DNA from: Ponticaulis sp.
Lineage (GTDB): Bacteria; Pseudomonadota; Alphaproteobacteria; Caulobacterales; Hyphomonadaceae
Reading direction: 5' to 3'
Assembly: GCA_002699325.1 (NCBI GenBank)
Contig: PABS01000063.1
Location: 19,451-24,618, forward strand
Length of the DNA stretch: 5,168 nt
The stretch's first letter is position 1; the number at the start of each line of letters is the position of its first letter. Positions 1-5,168 of the stretch are shown one piece after another. The notes below the pieces were generated by a model. It had not been told where the DNA came from. It saw only the letters and a list, made by a program, of their open reading frames with translations, and made no database searches. A program made the translations under genes and the position numbers.

Positions 1-563
1 ACTGAAGAACCTTCTGGAACTGCGATACCGATAAAGTCAGAGTTCGTGTCTACCGCACTTCCGATGTTATATGTGAACGAATAATTTACGGCTTCAGACG
101 AGGCCTGAAACTCCTGCCACCCGCTATTACCAATTGCGTTTGTTGAATACGATACACTAAATGGTGCCGGATCCGTCACCGCGCGCGCCGTGACTGTGAC
201 TGTCACGGCCATTTCACTAAATGACGCACTGGCTGGCGCAAGGTACTCAACTCGGGCGCCAGAAGTAATTCCACCTGCAACAAGCTCACCATCCTCCGCT
301 CGCGTCAGAATTGCTTCTTCGCCACGAATTTCGGTAGAAATCAAACTGGTTGCCGCCAAGTCACTGCCTTTCCAGCTCGCTGATGCGGTTTCCGGGTCGA
401 CGGGTGGTAATCTCTCTTCAGCATTATCCGCCACCTCTGATGTTGGCGTAGCTTGAGGTGTTTCTACAGGTGTTGGCTCATCAGCAGGCTCATTCGTTTC
501 AGGACTGCTGCAGGCGCCAGCCAGAAGAGCGAGTGATACACAAGCGACCGAAATACGAAGCAT
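1..563 (-). CDS. Putative outer-membrane lipoprotein with Pro/Thr-rich tether and beta-rich domain (3' end off the window)
   Basis: I do not recognise a named family. Reading the minus strand from the ATG at 563-561 gives 187 open codons to the window edge, so the C-terminus is missing. Residues 1-17 are a short signal peptide (basic R3, then a hydrophobic run) ending in LLAGAC, a lipobox with C18 as the expected lipidated residue. S19-S20 follow, and the lack of Asp at +2 favours outer-membrane sorting. Residues about 21-58 are rich in P, T and E and low in hydrophobics, like a flexible tether. From about residue 64 the chain alternates hydrophobic and polar residues (TVTVTARA, PFSVSYST, a GW pair near 148-149, YSFTYNIG, DFIGIAVP). 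This suggests a beta-sandwich of the jelly-roll or carbohydrate-binding kind, which is inference. A purine-rich Shine-Dalgarno (GGAAAGGGA in sense) lies 5 nt upstream. The gene is divergent from the homoserine kinase gene. The lipoprotein call is firm; the function is unknown. Confidence 0.8.
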   Translation of the reverse strand, partial: MLRISVACVSLALLAGACSSPETNEPADEPTPVETPQATPTSEVADNAEERLPPVDPETASASWKGSDLAATSLISTEIRGEEAILTRAEDGELVAGGITSGARVEYLAPASASFSEMAVTVTVTARAVTDPAPFSVSYSTNAIGNSGWQEFQASSEAVNYSFTYNIGSAVDTNSDFIGIAVPEGSS

Positions 564-774
564 AATTGTCCCTTTCCTTCTCCAGCCCGTATGTAGGAAC
601 TTCAATATGTGCGGCGCAACATCGATTAAGCCTTTTGGCGCGAATACCCTTAAATTGCCTGAAAACTTCCTGTTTTGGCCACATTTAAGCGTCGGGAGCC
701 CGCCAGCCTGATGCACGGGCTGAATTCATCACGAAGTCTCTTGTGCTCAAGGTGTGACCGGTTAGTTTCGCACC
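564..774. promoter_or_regulatory. Divergent intergenic region between the lipoprotein gene and thrB
   Basis: These 211 bases separate two genes transcribed away from each other, so promoters for both must lie here or inside the neighbouring genes. I see no convincing coding frame. The lipoprotein side carries a good ribosome binding site (plus-strand 569-577). On the thrB side no Shine-Dalgarno is evident. A weak candidate promoter is CTTGTG (740-745) with TAGTTT (763-768), which would start transcription close to the thrB ATG. An inverted repeat AGCCCG (697-702) / CGGGCT (716-721) with a 13-nt loop also lies here. No individual promoter is well supported; the region call rests on gene arrangement. 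Confidence 0.5.
697..721. repeat. 6-bp perfect inverted repeat upstream of thrB
   Basis: AGCCCG at 697-702 is the exact reverse complement of CGGGCT at 716-721, separated by 13 bases. It lies 53 nt before the thrB start and has no following T-run on the plus strand, so it is not a classical terminator. It could be an operator half-site pair, an RNA hairpin in a long leader, or chance. A 6-bp pair at this spacing is not rare in random sequence. Confidence 0.3.
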
Positions 775-1761
775 ATGGCCGTATATACTGATGTTGATAC
801 AGAATCCCTGGACGAGTTTCTTGATCGCTACGAGATTGGGAAAGCCGTGACGTTCAAAGGCATTGCCGAGGGCGTTGAGAACTCAAATTTTCTCCTCGAG
901 ACCACTCAAGGCCGGTTCATCCTCACACTCTATGAAAAACGCGTCGATCCGCAGGACCTGCCTTACTTCATGGGGATCATGGATGAACTCTCGCATGGCG
1001 GCTTTCCAGCCCCTGAACCTGTTCACGCGAAAGACGGTTCAATCCTTCAAGACCTGATGGGTCGCCCCGCAGCAATTGTAACGTTCCTGAAAGGCATGTC
1101 GCCGCGCAAACCATCGGCCGAACAATGTCGGCAAATCGGAGCTGCCATGGCGCGCATGCACGCCGCTTTGTCCGAGACGAACCTTTATCGCCAGAATTCT
1201 CTGTCCATTGCGTCCTGGCCCAGGCTTTTCCAGGGTCGCGAGACCATCGCAGCCTCGCTGGCTCCAAACCTCGACAATCTGGTCACTGGCGACCTGCAGC
1301 GCCTGAAAGACCAGTGGCCTGAGGCAGACAAGCTGCCTCAGGGCGTCATTCATGCCGACCTTTTTCCCGACAATGCCTTTTTTCTTGCTGGCGAGTTTTC
1401 AGGCGTGATTGACTTCTATTTCGCCTGCAACGACATGCTCGCTTATGACGTCGCGATTGCGTTGAATGCCTGGTGCTTTGAAGGACGCGGCGAGTTCAAC
1501 ATGACGAAGGGACGTGCGCTTCTGGCTGGCTATAATGACGTCAGAGCGTTTACCCAAGCAGAGGTAGAAGGCCTGCCTGCCCTGATCCATGGTGCTGCGA
1601 TGCGTTTTTTCCTGACTCGGTTAGTCGATTGGACGGATACGCCCGCCGACGCGTTAGTTCGCCCTAAAAACCCACTGGAATATGCAGAAAAACTAGGCTT
1701 CCACCGGCTGGCCCATAGACTATCCGATTATGGCTACGAGTCTGCATCGGCGACTGCCTGA
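775..1761 (+). CDS. thrB: Homoserine kinase, type II (APH-fold)
   Basis: Phosphorylates L-homoserine to O-phospho-L-homoserine with ATP, the step before threonine synthase, in the cytoplasm. The 328-aa length fits the alphaproteobacterial ThrB family, which has the aminoglycoside phosphotransferase/choline kinase fold and is unrelated to the GHMP-type ThrB of E. coli. The N-terminal lobe includes a glycine-containing loop (KGIAEGVENSNFLLET, about residues 28-43) and a following strand (FILTLYEKR, 48-56). The C-terminal lobe carries the catalytic Brenner-type motif HADLFPDN (H193, D195, N200) and the metal-binding aspartate D213 in GVIDFYFACND. The ATG at 775 is the only sensible start, because an in-frame TAG lies at 763-765. 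No clear Shine-Dalgarno precedes it, so a leaderless or very short-leader transcript is possible. rnhA follows 97 nt downstream on the same strand, a pairing I associate with alphaproteobacteria. The frame is intact. Confidence 0.95.
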   Translation: MAVYTDVDTESLDEFLDRYEIGKAVTFKGIAEGVENSNFLLETTQGRFILTLYEKRVDPQDLPYFMGIMDELSHGGFPAPEPVHAKDGSILQDLMGRPAAIVTFLKGMSPRKPSAEQCRQIGAAMARMHAALSETNLYRQNSLSIASWPRLFQGRETIAASLAPNLDNLVTGDLQRLKDQWPEADKLPQGVIHADLFPDNAFFLAGEFSGVIDFYFACNDMLAYDVAIALNAWCFEGRGEFNMTKGRALLAGYNDVRAFTQAEVEGLPALIHGAAMRFFLTRLVDWTDTPADALVRPKNPLEYAEKLGFHRLAHRLSDYGYESASATA

Positions 1762-1858
1762 CCAAACCGGCAACGTGTATGACCATGTCTTCAATACAAA
1801 ATCATGACAGTCGAGATCTTTGATTGACCGAGTTCGGAAACCTCGTTTCAAGTGCGTT

Positions 1859-2308
1859 ATGGCTAAGAAAGTAGATGTGTGGACCGATGGTGCATGTTCG
1901 GGCAATCCTGGCCCCGGAGGCTGGGGGGTGCTCATGCGCAGTGGACAGCATGAGAAAGAGCTGTTTGGCGGCGAGCCTGACACCACCAACAATCGGATGG
2001 AACTCATGGCTGCAATCGTTGCTCTGGAGACGATTAAAACTGGGAACGAAATCGCGCTCCATACCGATTCGACCTATGTCAAAGACGGTTTGAATAAGTG
2101 GATTCACGGTTGGAAACGCAATGGCTGGAAAACAGCCGCCAAAAAGCCGGTGAAAAATTGCGACCTGTGGAAACGGCTTGATGAAGCAGCCCAACGCCAT
2201 CCAAATCTTGAATGGCACTGGGTAAAAGGTCATGCTGGCGATGAAGGCAATGAACGCGCTGATAGCCTTGCCCGCAAGGGTGCGGCTGACGTTCGCGCTA
2301 CAGACTGA
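1859..2308 (+). CDS. rnhA: Ribonuclease HI
   Basis: Cleaves the RNA strand of RNA:DNA hybrids, removing R-loops and primers in the cytoplasm. From the ATG at 1859 the protein is 149 aa, close to the 155 aa of E. coli RNase HI. The motif [17 protein letters not shown] holds D10. TTNNRMEL holds E48, HTDSTYV holds D70, and [15 protein letters not shown] holds H125 and D135, so the DEDD catalytic set and the helper histidine are all present. The Trp-rich basic segment at about 81-104 ([10 protein letters not shown] and on) matches the substrate-binding handle of the E. coli-type enzyme. The frame extends upstream to a TTG at 1820, but the extra 13 residues are unlike the family N-terminus, so I prefer the ATG. 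There is no strong ribosome binding site at either start. It may be co-transcribed with thrB across the 97-nt gap, which holds no obvious terminator. Confidence 0.96.
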   Translation: MAKKVDVWTDGACSGNPGPGGWGVLMRSGQHEKELFGGEPDTTNNRMELMAAIVALETIKTGNEIALHTDSTYVKDGLNKWIHGWKRNGWKTAAKKPVKNCDLWKRLDEAAQRHPNLEWHWVKGHAGDEGNERADSLARKGAADVRATD

Positions 2309-2380
2309 GCGATATCCAGAGAAACAGGCAGTTTCACGAGGCATACGCTTGCCGAAAGAAATCATACTGGGCTAACAAAA

Positions 2381-2414
2381 GTCCGGGCAATATCAGAATT
2401 CGGACCTGTCCGGG
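2381..2414. repeat. GTCCG/CGGAC inverted and direct repeats before the coiled-coil gene
   Basis: GTCCGGG occurs at 2381-2387 and again at 2408-2414, and CGGAC lies between them at 2401-2405. CGGAC can pair either with the first GTCCG (15-nt loop) or with the second (CGGAC-CT-GTCCG, a near-perfect palindrome). The second copy overlaps the purine run CGGGGA (2411-2416) that probably serves as the ribosome binding site for the gene at 2427. The arrangement is visible in the sequence; a regulatory role as operator or RNA switch is speculation. There is no T-run, so it is not a typical terminator for rnhA. Confidence 0.35.
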
Positions 2415-2426
2415 GATGACATACAC

Positions 2427-2651
2427 ATGTGGCCAATTAGTTTTTTCAAATCACGGCTGGCTGCTTTTACGCAGCACACTGTCCGGCAGGAACTGGAGCA
2501 GAACGCGCTGAATTATCAAGCCGCAAAGAACCTCGTCGATGTGCTGGAAATGAAGATCGCACGGCTTGAGACAGATATCCTGACCCGGCTCGATGATCTG
2601 GAGGAGCGTGTCCAGTCCCTTGAGCCGACGTCGAACACCGATGAAAGTTGA
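2427..2651 (+). CDS. Small coiled-coil protein, uncharacterised (74 aa)
   Basis: I do not recognise a family. The protein starts with a short aromatic/hydrophobic stretch (MWPISFF) followed by basic residues, then about 50 residues of predicted helix. From about residue 36 to 65 hydrophobic residues fall on a near-heptad pattern (V37, L40, I44, L47, I51, L55, L58, V62, L65), as expected for a coiled coil that forms dimers or binds a partner. The C-terminal tail (PTSNTDES) is polar. There is no clear transmembrane segment or cleavable signal; the N-terminus could lie on a membrane surface. The likely ribosome binding site is CGGGGA at 2411-2416, 10 nt upstream. Its last 11 nt overlap the start of the glycosyltransferase gene, which supports its being real and translationally coupled. 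A role as scaffold or regulator of that enzyme is inference. Confidence 0.75.
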   Translation: MWPISFFKSRLAAFTQHTVRQELEQNALNYQAAKNLVDVLEMKIARLETDILTRLDDLEERVQSLEPTSNTDES

Positions 2652-3786
2652 TATCTGGACCCCTTTACCGCCGACCGAAAGCGGGATTGCCCACTATGCT
2701 GATGCGGTCTTTGCTCCCGGATTGGATGGCCTCGACATTGAGTTTTCGACCAGTACCAGTTCTGTACGACGAGCGGACGCCCTTCCGGTCTATCAACTGG
2801 GAAACAACCCTCACCATGAATTCGTTTTCGAGGCGGCGCTGGAGCGTCCGGGCGTTATAGAAATTCACGATTTCAGTCTGCATCATCTTGTGACTGAACT
2901 CACCCTCGCGCGCGGTGATATGGGCAGCTATCTGAACTTCATGTCCAGATCTGCCGGAGAACCAGGCCGCCTTCTGGCTTTAAAGCGACTGAATAATCAC
3001 TTCCATCCGAGGCTAGAATTCGAACTCCCACTACTGGAGCCCTTTGTTGAGACGGCTCAACATATCATCGTCCATTCACGGTGGGCGCGTGAGCGTGTGC
3101 GAATGATGCGTCGCGCTGCGCCTGTGTCTTTGATTCCTCACTTTTGCCTCAGACCAGAAGATTCCGGGTTAGACCCAAGCGATCGTGAAAACATTCGCAA
3201 GCGCTATGGAATTTCAAAGGACGAAACGGCTATTGTCTGCGCGGGCTTTGTGACTGAACCAAAACGCTTACCCTGGATACTGGAAGCCCTTAGGGTGTGC
3301 CAAAATAATGGTTTTCGAAACTTTCGACTGATTATTGCCGGAGAAGTCCAGAACACCCGCTACCTCGATGCGATCCAGGATCTGCCAGACCAAAAATGCG
3401 TAAAGCTGACGGGCTTTCTGAGTGACCGGGAGTTTGATGAATTGTTTCTGGCTGCCGATGTAGTGCCCGTCCTTCGATGGCCTTCGGTAGGCGAGTCATC
3501 AGGGGTTGCTAGTCGAGCCATGGGTTTTGGGGCCACTCCTCTGATTCTGAGGAATAAATCTTTCGCAGACTTTCCTGATAAGCTCGCGGAGTTTATTGAG
3601 CTGTCAAGCGAAGCTGAAATCATCCAACAGCTCATTCTTCGCTTTACCGCTATCTTTTCTGGTAAAACGGAGAATGAGGCTATTCGCAAAAATCGCGCGG
3701 CATATGCAGAAAAAGAACTCGGCCTTCCTGCGGTTCGACAAACATACCGAGAACTTCTGACCCGACTGTGTCGAAGGACTTTCTGA
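2641..3786 (+). CDS. Glycosyltransferase, GT4 family (GT-B fold)
   Basis: Likely transfers a sugar from a nucleotide-sugar donor to a growing surface glycan at the cytoplasmic face of the membrane; donor and acceptor are not readable from sequence. From the ATG at 2641 it is 381 aa. The N-terminal half has IWTPLPPTESGIAHYAD (5-21), a variant of the PLPP..SGIADYS signature, then YQLGNNPHHE (51-60), the HDFSLHHL segment (76-83) and VHSRWARE (144-151). The C-terminal donor-binding half has CAGFVTEPKRLPWILEAL (200-217), LTGFLSDREFDELFLAADV (256-274) and the loop PSVGESSG...RAMGFGATPLIL (281-303). In that loop the second Glu of the usual EX7E motif is replaced by R292, a variation I recall from this subgroup. 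The frame runs 16 codons further upstream, but the family signature begins right after 2641 and that ATG overlaps the preceding gene by 11 nt, typical of coupling. The 69-aa gene follows after 1 nt. Confidence 0.88.
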   Translation: MKVDIWTPLPPTESGIAHYADAVFAPGLDGLDIEFSTSTSSVRRADALPVYQLGNNPHHEFVFEAALERPGVIEIHDFSLHHLVTELTLARGDMGSYLNFMSRSAGEPGRLLALKRLNNHFHPRLEFELPLLEPFVETAQHIIVHSRWARERVRMMRRAAPVSLIPHFCLRPEDSGLDPSDRENIRKRYGISKDETAIVCAGFVTEPKRLPWILEALRVCQNNGFRNFRLIIAGEVQNTRYLDAIQDLPDQKCVKLTGFLSDREFDELFLAADVVPVLRWPSVGESSGVASRAMGFGATPLILRNKSFADFPDKLAEFIELSSEAEIIQQLILRFTAIFSGKTENEAIRKNRAAYAEKELGLPAVRQTYRELLTRLCRRTF

Positions 3787-3787
3787 T

Positions 3788-3997
3788 ATGAGCGCTCAAT
3801 TTATTGAACTCCTTCGGGCCGACACCCAGCAAGCGCTCTTTGTCCGCAAAACCTCGATCATTGCGATCGAGCCCGTCAATCTGCCCGAACATCCCTATGT
3901 TCGGATCCGGCTGGTCTCTGGTCAGGAGTATCTGCTTCTTGACGACTGCGACAAGCTTCTTTCTGCTATAGGTGACGTTGATGAAACGAACAGATGA
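3788..3997 (+). CDS. Small beta-rich protein, uncharacterised (69 aa)
   Basis: I do not recognise it with confidence. After a short N-terminal helix-like stretch (FIELLRADTQQ, about 5-15) come alternating hydrophobic segments that look like three beta strands: ALFVRKTSIIAIEPV (16-30), YVRIRLVSG (37-45) and EYLLLDD (47-53), then a short helix (CDKLLSAIG, 54-62). The order strand, turn, strand with SGQ, strand, closing helix resembles small single-sheet domains such as FlbD-like or LytTR-like strands; this is only a resemblance of pattern. No signal peptide or membrane segment is seen. An AAGGA ribosome binding site lies at 3774-3778 inside the end of the glycosyltransferase gene, 9 nt before the ATG, and the gap to that gene's stop is 1 nt. 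It is therefore almost surely the third gene of the cluster and probably works with or alongside the glycosyltransferase. Confidence 0.75.
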   Translation: MSAQFIELLRADTQQALFVRKTSIIAIEPVNLPEHPYVRIRLVSGQEYLLLDDCDKLLSAIGDVDETNR

Positions 3998-4071
3998 CAG
4001 AAGCTGAAATCAAACTTGCGACCTGCGAGAGCAATTTCCTCACTTTCTCGGGTCTTTGCTTGCAAAATTGA
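3994..4071 (+). other. Possible 25-codon ORF or remnant overlapping the preceding stop
   Basis: An ATG at 3994 overlaps the TGA of the 69-aa gene as ATGA, the classic coupled start arrangement. It opens a frame of 25 codons (MTEAEIKLATCESNFLTFSG and on) that stops at 4069-4071. The peptide has no recognisable motif. It could be a real mini-peptide, the 5' stump of a lost fourth operon gene, or chance. A terminator-like hairpin (4020-4054) lies within it, which argues against a functional gene. Low confidence. Confidence 0.2.
4020..4057 (+). terminator. Weak terminator-like hairpin after the glycosyltransferase cluster
   Basis: GACC-TG-CGAGA (4020-4030) can pair with TCTCG-GGTC (4046-4054) to give nine base pairs with a two-base bulge and a 15-nt loop, followed by only three T residues (4055-4057). 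Position is right for ending the three-gene transcript. The bulge, the large loop and the short T-run make it a poor intrinsic terminator, so it may be leaky or a chance structure. Confidence 0.3.
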
Positions 4072-4161
4072 ATTTTTGAGAGCTTTTTGGTCTGGGGTGC
4101 TTGGTTGTGGGGACCATTACCGTTAAAGGCAAAGACAGCTAGACGTCAGGGGTGGGTGATC

Positions 4162-4175
4162 GCGGTTACTACCGC
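4162..4175. promoter_or_regulatory. Perfect inverted repeat GCGGT-TACT-ACCGC upstream of gmd
   Basis: A five-base-pair stem with a four-base spacer lies 44 nt before the gmd start, where promoter elements or an operator would sit. The symmetry is exact. It could bind a dimeric regulator or form a small hairpin in the gmd leader. No regulator family can be assigned from this alone, and chance is possible. Confidence 0.3.
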
Positions 4176-4208
4176 AAACACATTCTGTAATTGATATCTT
4201 TCAAACTC

Positions 4209-4213
4209 AGGGG
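4209..4213 (+). promoter_or_regulatory. Ribosome binding site that fixes the TTG start of gmd
   Basis: AGGGG lies 6 nt upstream of the TTG at 4220. No in-frame ATG or GTG exists between the upstream in-frame stop (TGA at 4157-4159) and the conserved [13 protein letters not shown] start of the protein, so this site and the family N-terminus together make TTG the best start codon. An ATT at 4214 is in frame but falls too close to the site. Confidence 0.75.
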
Positions 4214-4219
4214 ATTACA

Positions 4220-5168
4220 TTGAAAAAAGCGTTGATTACGGGTGTTACTGGTCAGGACGGTGCACATCTTGCTCGGCTCCTCCTCAAGAAGGGCTATGAA
4301 GTTCACGGCGTCAAACGCCGCTCTTCCTCGTTTAACACAAAGCGTGTCGATGACCTTTATGAAGATCCTCATGAAGCCGACCCTCAGTTTTTCATGCACT
4401 ATGGTGATCTGACGGATTCGACCAATCTGATCAGACTGGTTCAGGAAACGCAGCCGGATGAGATTTATAACCTCGCAGCTCAGAGCCACGTCGCAGTTTC
4501 TTTTGAAACGCCTGAATACACAGCAAATTCAGACGCGATTGGTACACTTCGCCTGCTTGAAGCGATTCGCATCCTTAAAATGGAAGATAAGGTACGGTTT
4601 TATCAGGCTTCGACGTCGGAGCTTTATGGTAAGGTCCAGGAAGTTCCTCAAAAAGAGACCACACCTTTTTATCCGCGTTCGCCATATGGCGCCGCCAAGC
4701 TTTATGCCTACTGGATCACTGTGAATTATCGTGAATCCTATGACATGTATGCCTGCAACGGCATTCTCTTCAATCACGAAGGCCCGATGCGCGGCGAGAC
4801 GTTTGTCACGCGAAAAATTACGCGTGCCGTCGCAGCCATCCATCACGGCCTGCAGAACCGCCTGTATCTGGGCAACCTGGATGCCCAGCGAGACTGGGGA
4901 TATGCAGGTGATTATGTGGAAGGAATGTACCTCATCCTGCAGCAGAAAGAGCCCGAAGACTTCGTGCTTGCGACCGGTGAAATGCATTCCGTACGTGAAT
5001 TTGTCGAACGAGCGTTCTCTGAAATTGGTCGCACCATTGAATGGAAAGGCGAAGGCGTCGATGAAATCGGCGTGGATGCAGAAAACGGAGAGACGCTGGT
5101 CTCAATCGATCCGCGTTATTTCCGTCCTGCGGAAGTTGAGCAATTGCTCGGCGATCCGACAAAGGCTC
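4220..5168 (+). CDS. gmd: GDP-mannose 4,6-dehydratase (3' end off the window)
   Basis: Converts GDP-D-mannose to GDP-4-keto-6-deoxy-D-mannose with a bound NADP, the entry to GDP-L-fucose, GDP-D-rhamnose or GDP-perosamine, in the cytoplasm. It is a short-chain dehydrogenase/reductase with a Rossmann fold. The first 316 codons are in the window, and bacterial Gmd is usually about 350-375 aa, so only a short C-terminal part is missing. Visible are the NADP-binding GVTGQDG (8-14), the family segment [11 protein letters not shown] (30-40), HYGDLTD (60-66) and [13 protein letters not shown] (84-96). The active site is T132 and E134 in ASTSELYG, with Y156 and K160 in SPYGAAK. RRDW-type segment [11 protein letters not shown] (223-233) and [20 protein letters not shown] (297-316) close it. 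The match to E. coli Gmd, as I recall that sequence, is near colinear. It starts with TTG behind a strong Shine-Dalgarno. Its place after a glycosyltransferase cluster points to a surface polysaccharide locus continuing to the right. Confidence 0.97.
   Translation, partial: MKKALITGVTGQDGAHLARLLLKKGYEVHGVKRRSSSFNTKRVDDLYEDPHEADPQFFMHYGDLTDSTNLIRLVQETQPDEIYNLAAQSHVAVSFETPEYTANSDAIGTLRLLEAIRILKMEDKVRFYQASTSELYGKVQEVPQKETTPFYPRSPYGAAKLYAYWITVNYRESYDMYACNGILFNHEGPMRGETFVTRKITRAVAAIHHGLQNRLYLGNLDAQRDWGYAGDYVEGMYLILQQKEPEDFVLATGEMHSVREFVERAFSEIGRTIEWKGEGVDEIGVDAENGETLVSIDPRYFRPAEVEQLLGDPTKA

Larger units (their letters stand above)
3998..4219. other. Intergenic region before gmd
   Basis: This 222-bp stretch has no convincing gene. 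It holds the 25-codon frame starting at 3994, a terminator-like hairpin (4020-4054), an A/T-rich patch around 4062-4086, and a perfect inverted repeat (4162-4175). A Shine-Dalgarno (4209-4213) serves gmd. The promoter of gmd is probably here, but no -35/-10 pair stands out. TGTAAT at 4186-4191 is one possible -10 without a good -35 partner. Confidence 0.5.

Noticed and set aside
190..456. Plus-strand 88-codon open frame
   Set aside because: It lies antisense to the lipoprotein gene, whose minus-strand frame has a signal peptide, lipobox and good ribosome binding site. The plus-strand protein is low-complexity and has no motif.
499..684. Minus-strand 61-codon open frame
   Set aside because: It overlaps the start of the lipoprotein gene in another frame and has no recognisable motif or supporting context.
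1820..1858. TTG-initiated 13-residue N-terminal extension of RNase HI
   Set aside because: The extension is unlike the family, and the ATG at 1859 puts D10, E48 and D70 at the same positions as in the E. coli enzyme.
1802..2365. Minus-strand 187-codon open frame
   Set aside because: It runs antisense to rnhA, whose catalytic residues are all present; the length comes from the codon bias of rnhA.
2309..2380. Intrinsic terminator after rnhA
   Set aside because: I found no stable hairpin followed by a T-run in this stretch.
2593..2640. 16-residue N-terminal extension of the glycosyltransferase
   Set aside because: It lies within the coiled-coil gene in another frame, and the family N-terminus begins at the ATG at 2641.
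4529..4987. Minus-strand 152-codon open frame
   Set aside because: It is antisense to gmd, which is colinear with the known enzyme over this whole stretch.
1..5168. CRISPR array, tRNA, insertion sequence, integrase or toxin-antitoxin pair
   Set aside because: No spaced repeat series, cloverleaf-like RNA, transposase motifs or terminal repeats are visible. The two small proteins are separated by a glycosyltransferase gene and do not resemble known toxin or antitoxin families.

Overview
The window reads as chromosomal DNA of moderate GC content from a Gram-negative bacterium, most likely an alphaproteobacterium. A Hyphomonadaceae or Caulobacterales-like marine lineage is my guess. The grounds are a type II (APH-fold) homoserine kinase followed by rnhA, an order I associate with alphaproteobacteria, plus an outer-membrane-type lipoprotein and the general codon use. 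The exact genus cannot be fixed from the sequence alone.

Layout. Positions 1-563 (minus strand) hold the N-terminal 187 codons of a lipoprotein that runs off the left edge. It has a signal peptide, a lipobox cysteine, a Pro/Thr/Glu-rich tether and a beta-rich domain. A 211-bp divergent intergenic region separates it from thrB (775-1761, homoserine kinase) and rnhA (1859-2308, ribonuclease HI), both on the plus strand. These two are intact housekeeping genes with all catalytic residues visible. After a 118-bp gap with short GTCCG/CGGAC repeats comes a tight three-gene plus-strand cluster. It consists of a 74-aa coiled-coil protein (2427-2651), a 381-aa GT4-type glycosyltransferase (2641-3786) overlapping it by 11 nt, and a 69-aa beta-rich protein (3788-3997) starting 1 nt after the glycosyltransferase stop. 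A 222-bp gap follows, with a possible 25-codon leftover reading frame, a weak terminator-like hairpin and a perfect small inverted repeat. The window ends inside gmd (4220-5168, GDP-mannose 4,6-dehydratase), which starts with TTG behind a good Shine-Dalgarno sequence.

How the parts work together. thrB and rnhA serve threonine synthesis and RNA:DNA hybrid removal and have no evident link to the rest. The glycosyltransferase cluster and gmd look like the left edge of a surface polysaccharide locus (O-antigen, capsule or holdfast type). Gmd makes GDP-4-keto-6-deoxy-mannose, the precursor of GDP-fucose, GDP-rhamnose or GDP-perosamine, and a GT4 enzyme could add such a sugar to a glycan. The two small proteins flanking the glycosyltransferase have no function I recognise. 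Their overlap and spacing suggest co-expression with it, and they are the part of the window most worth following up. I found no CRISPR array, tRNA, rRNA, insertion sequence or clear new defence system.
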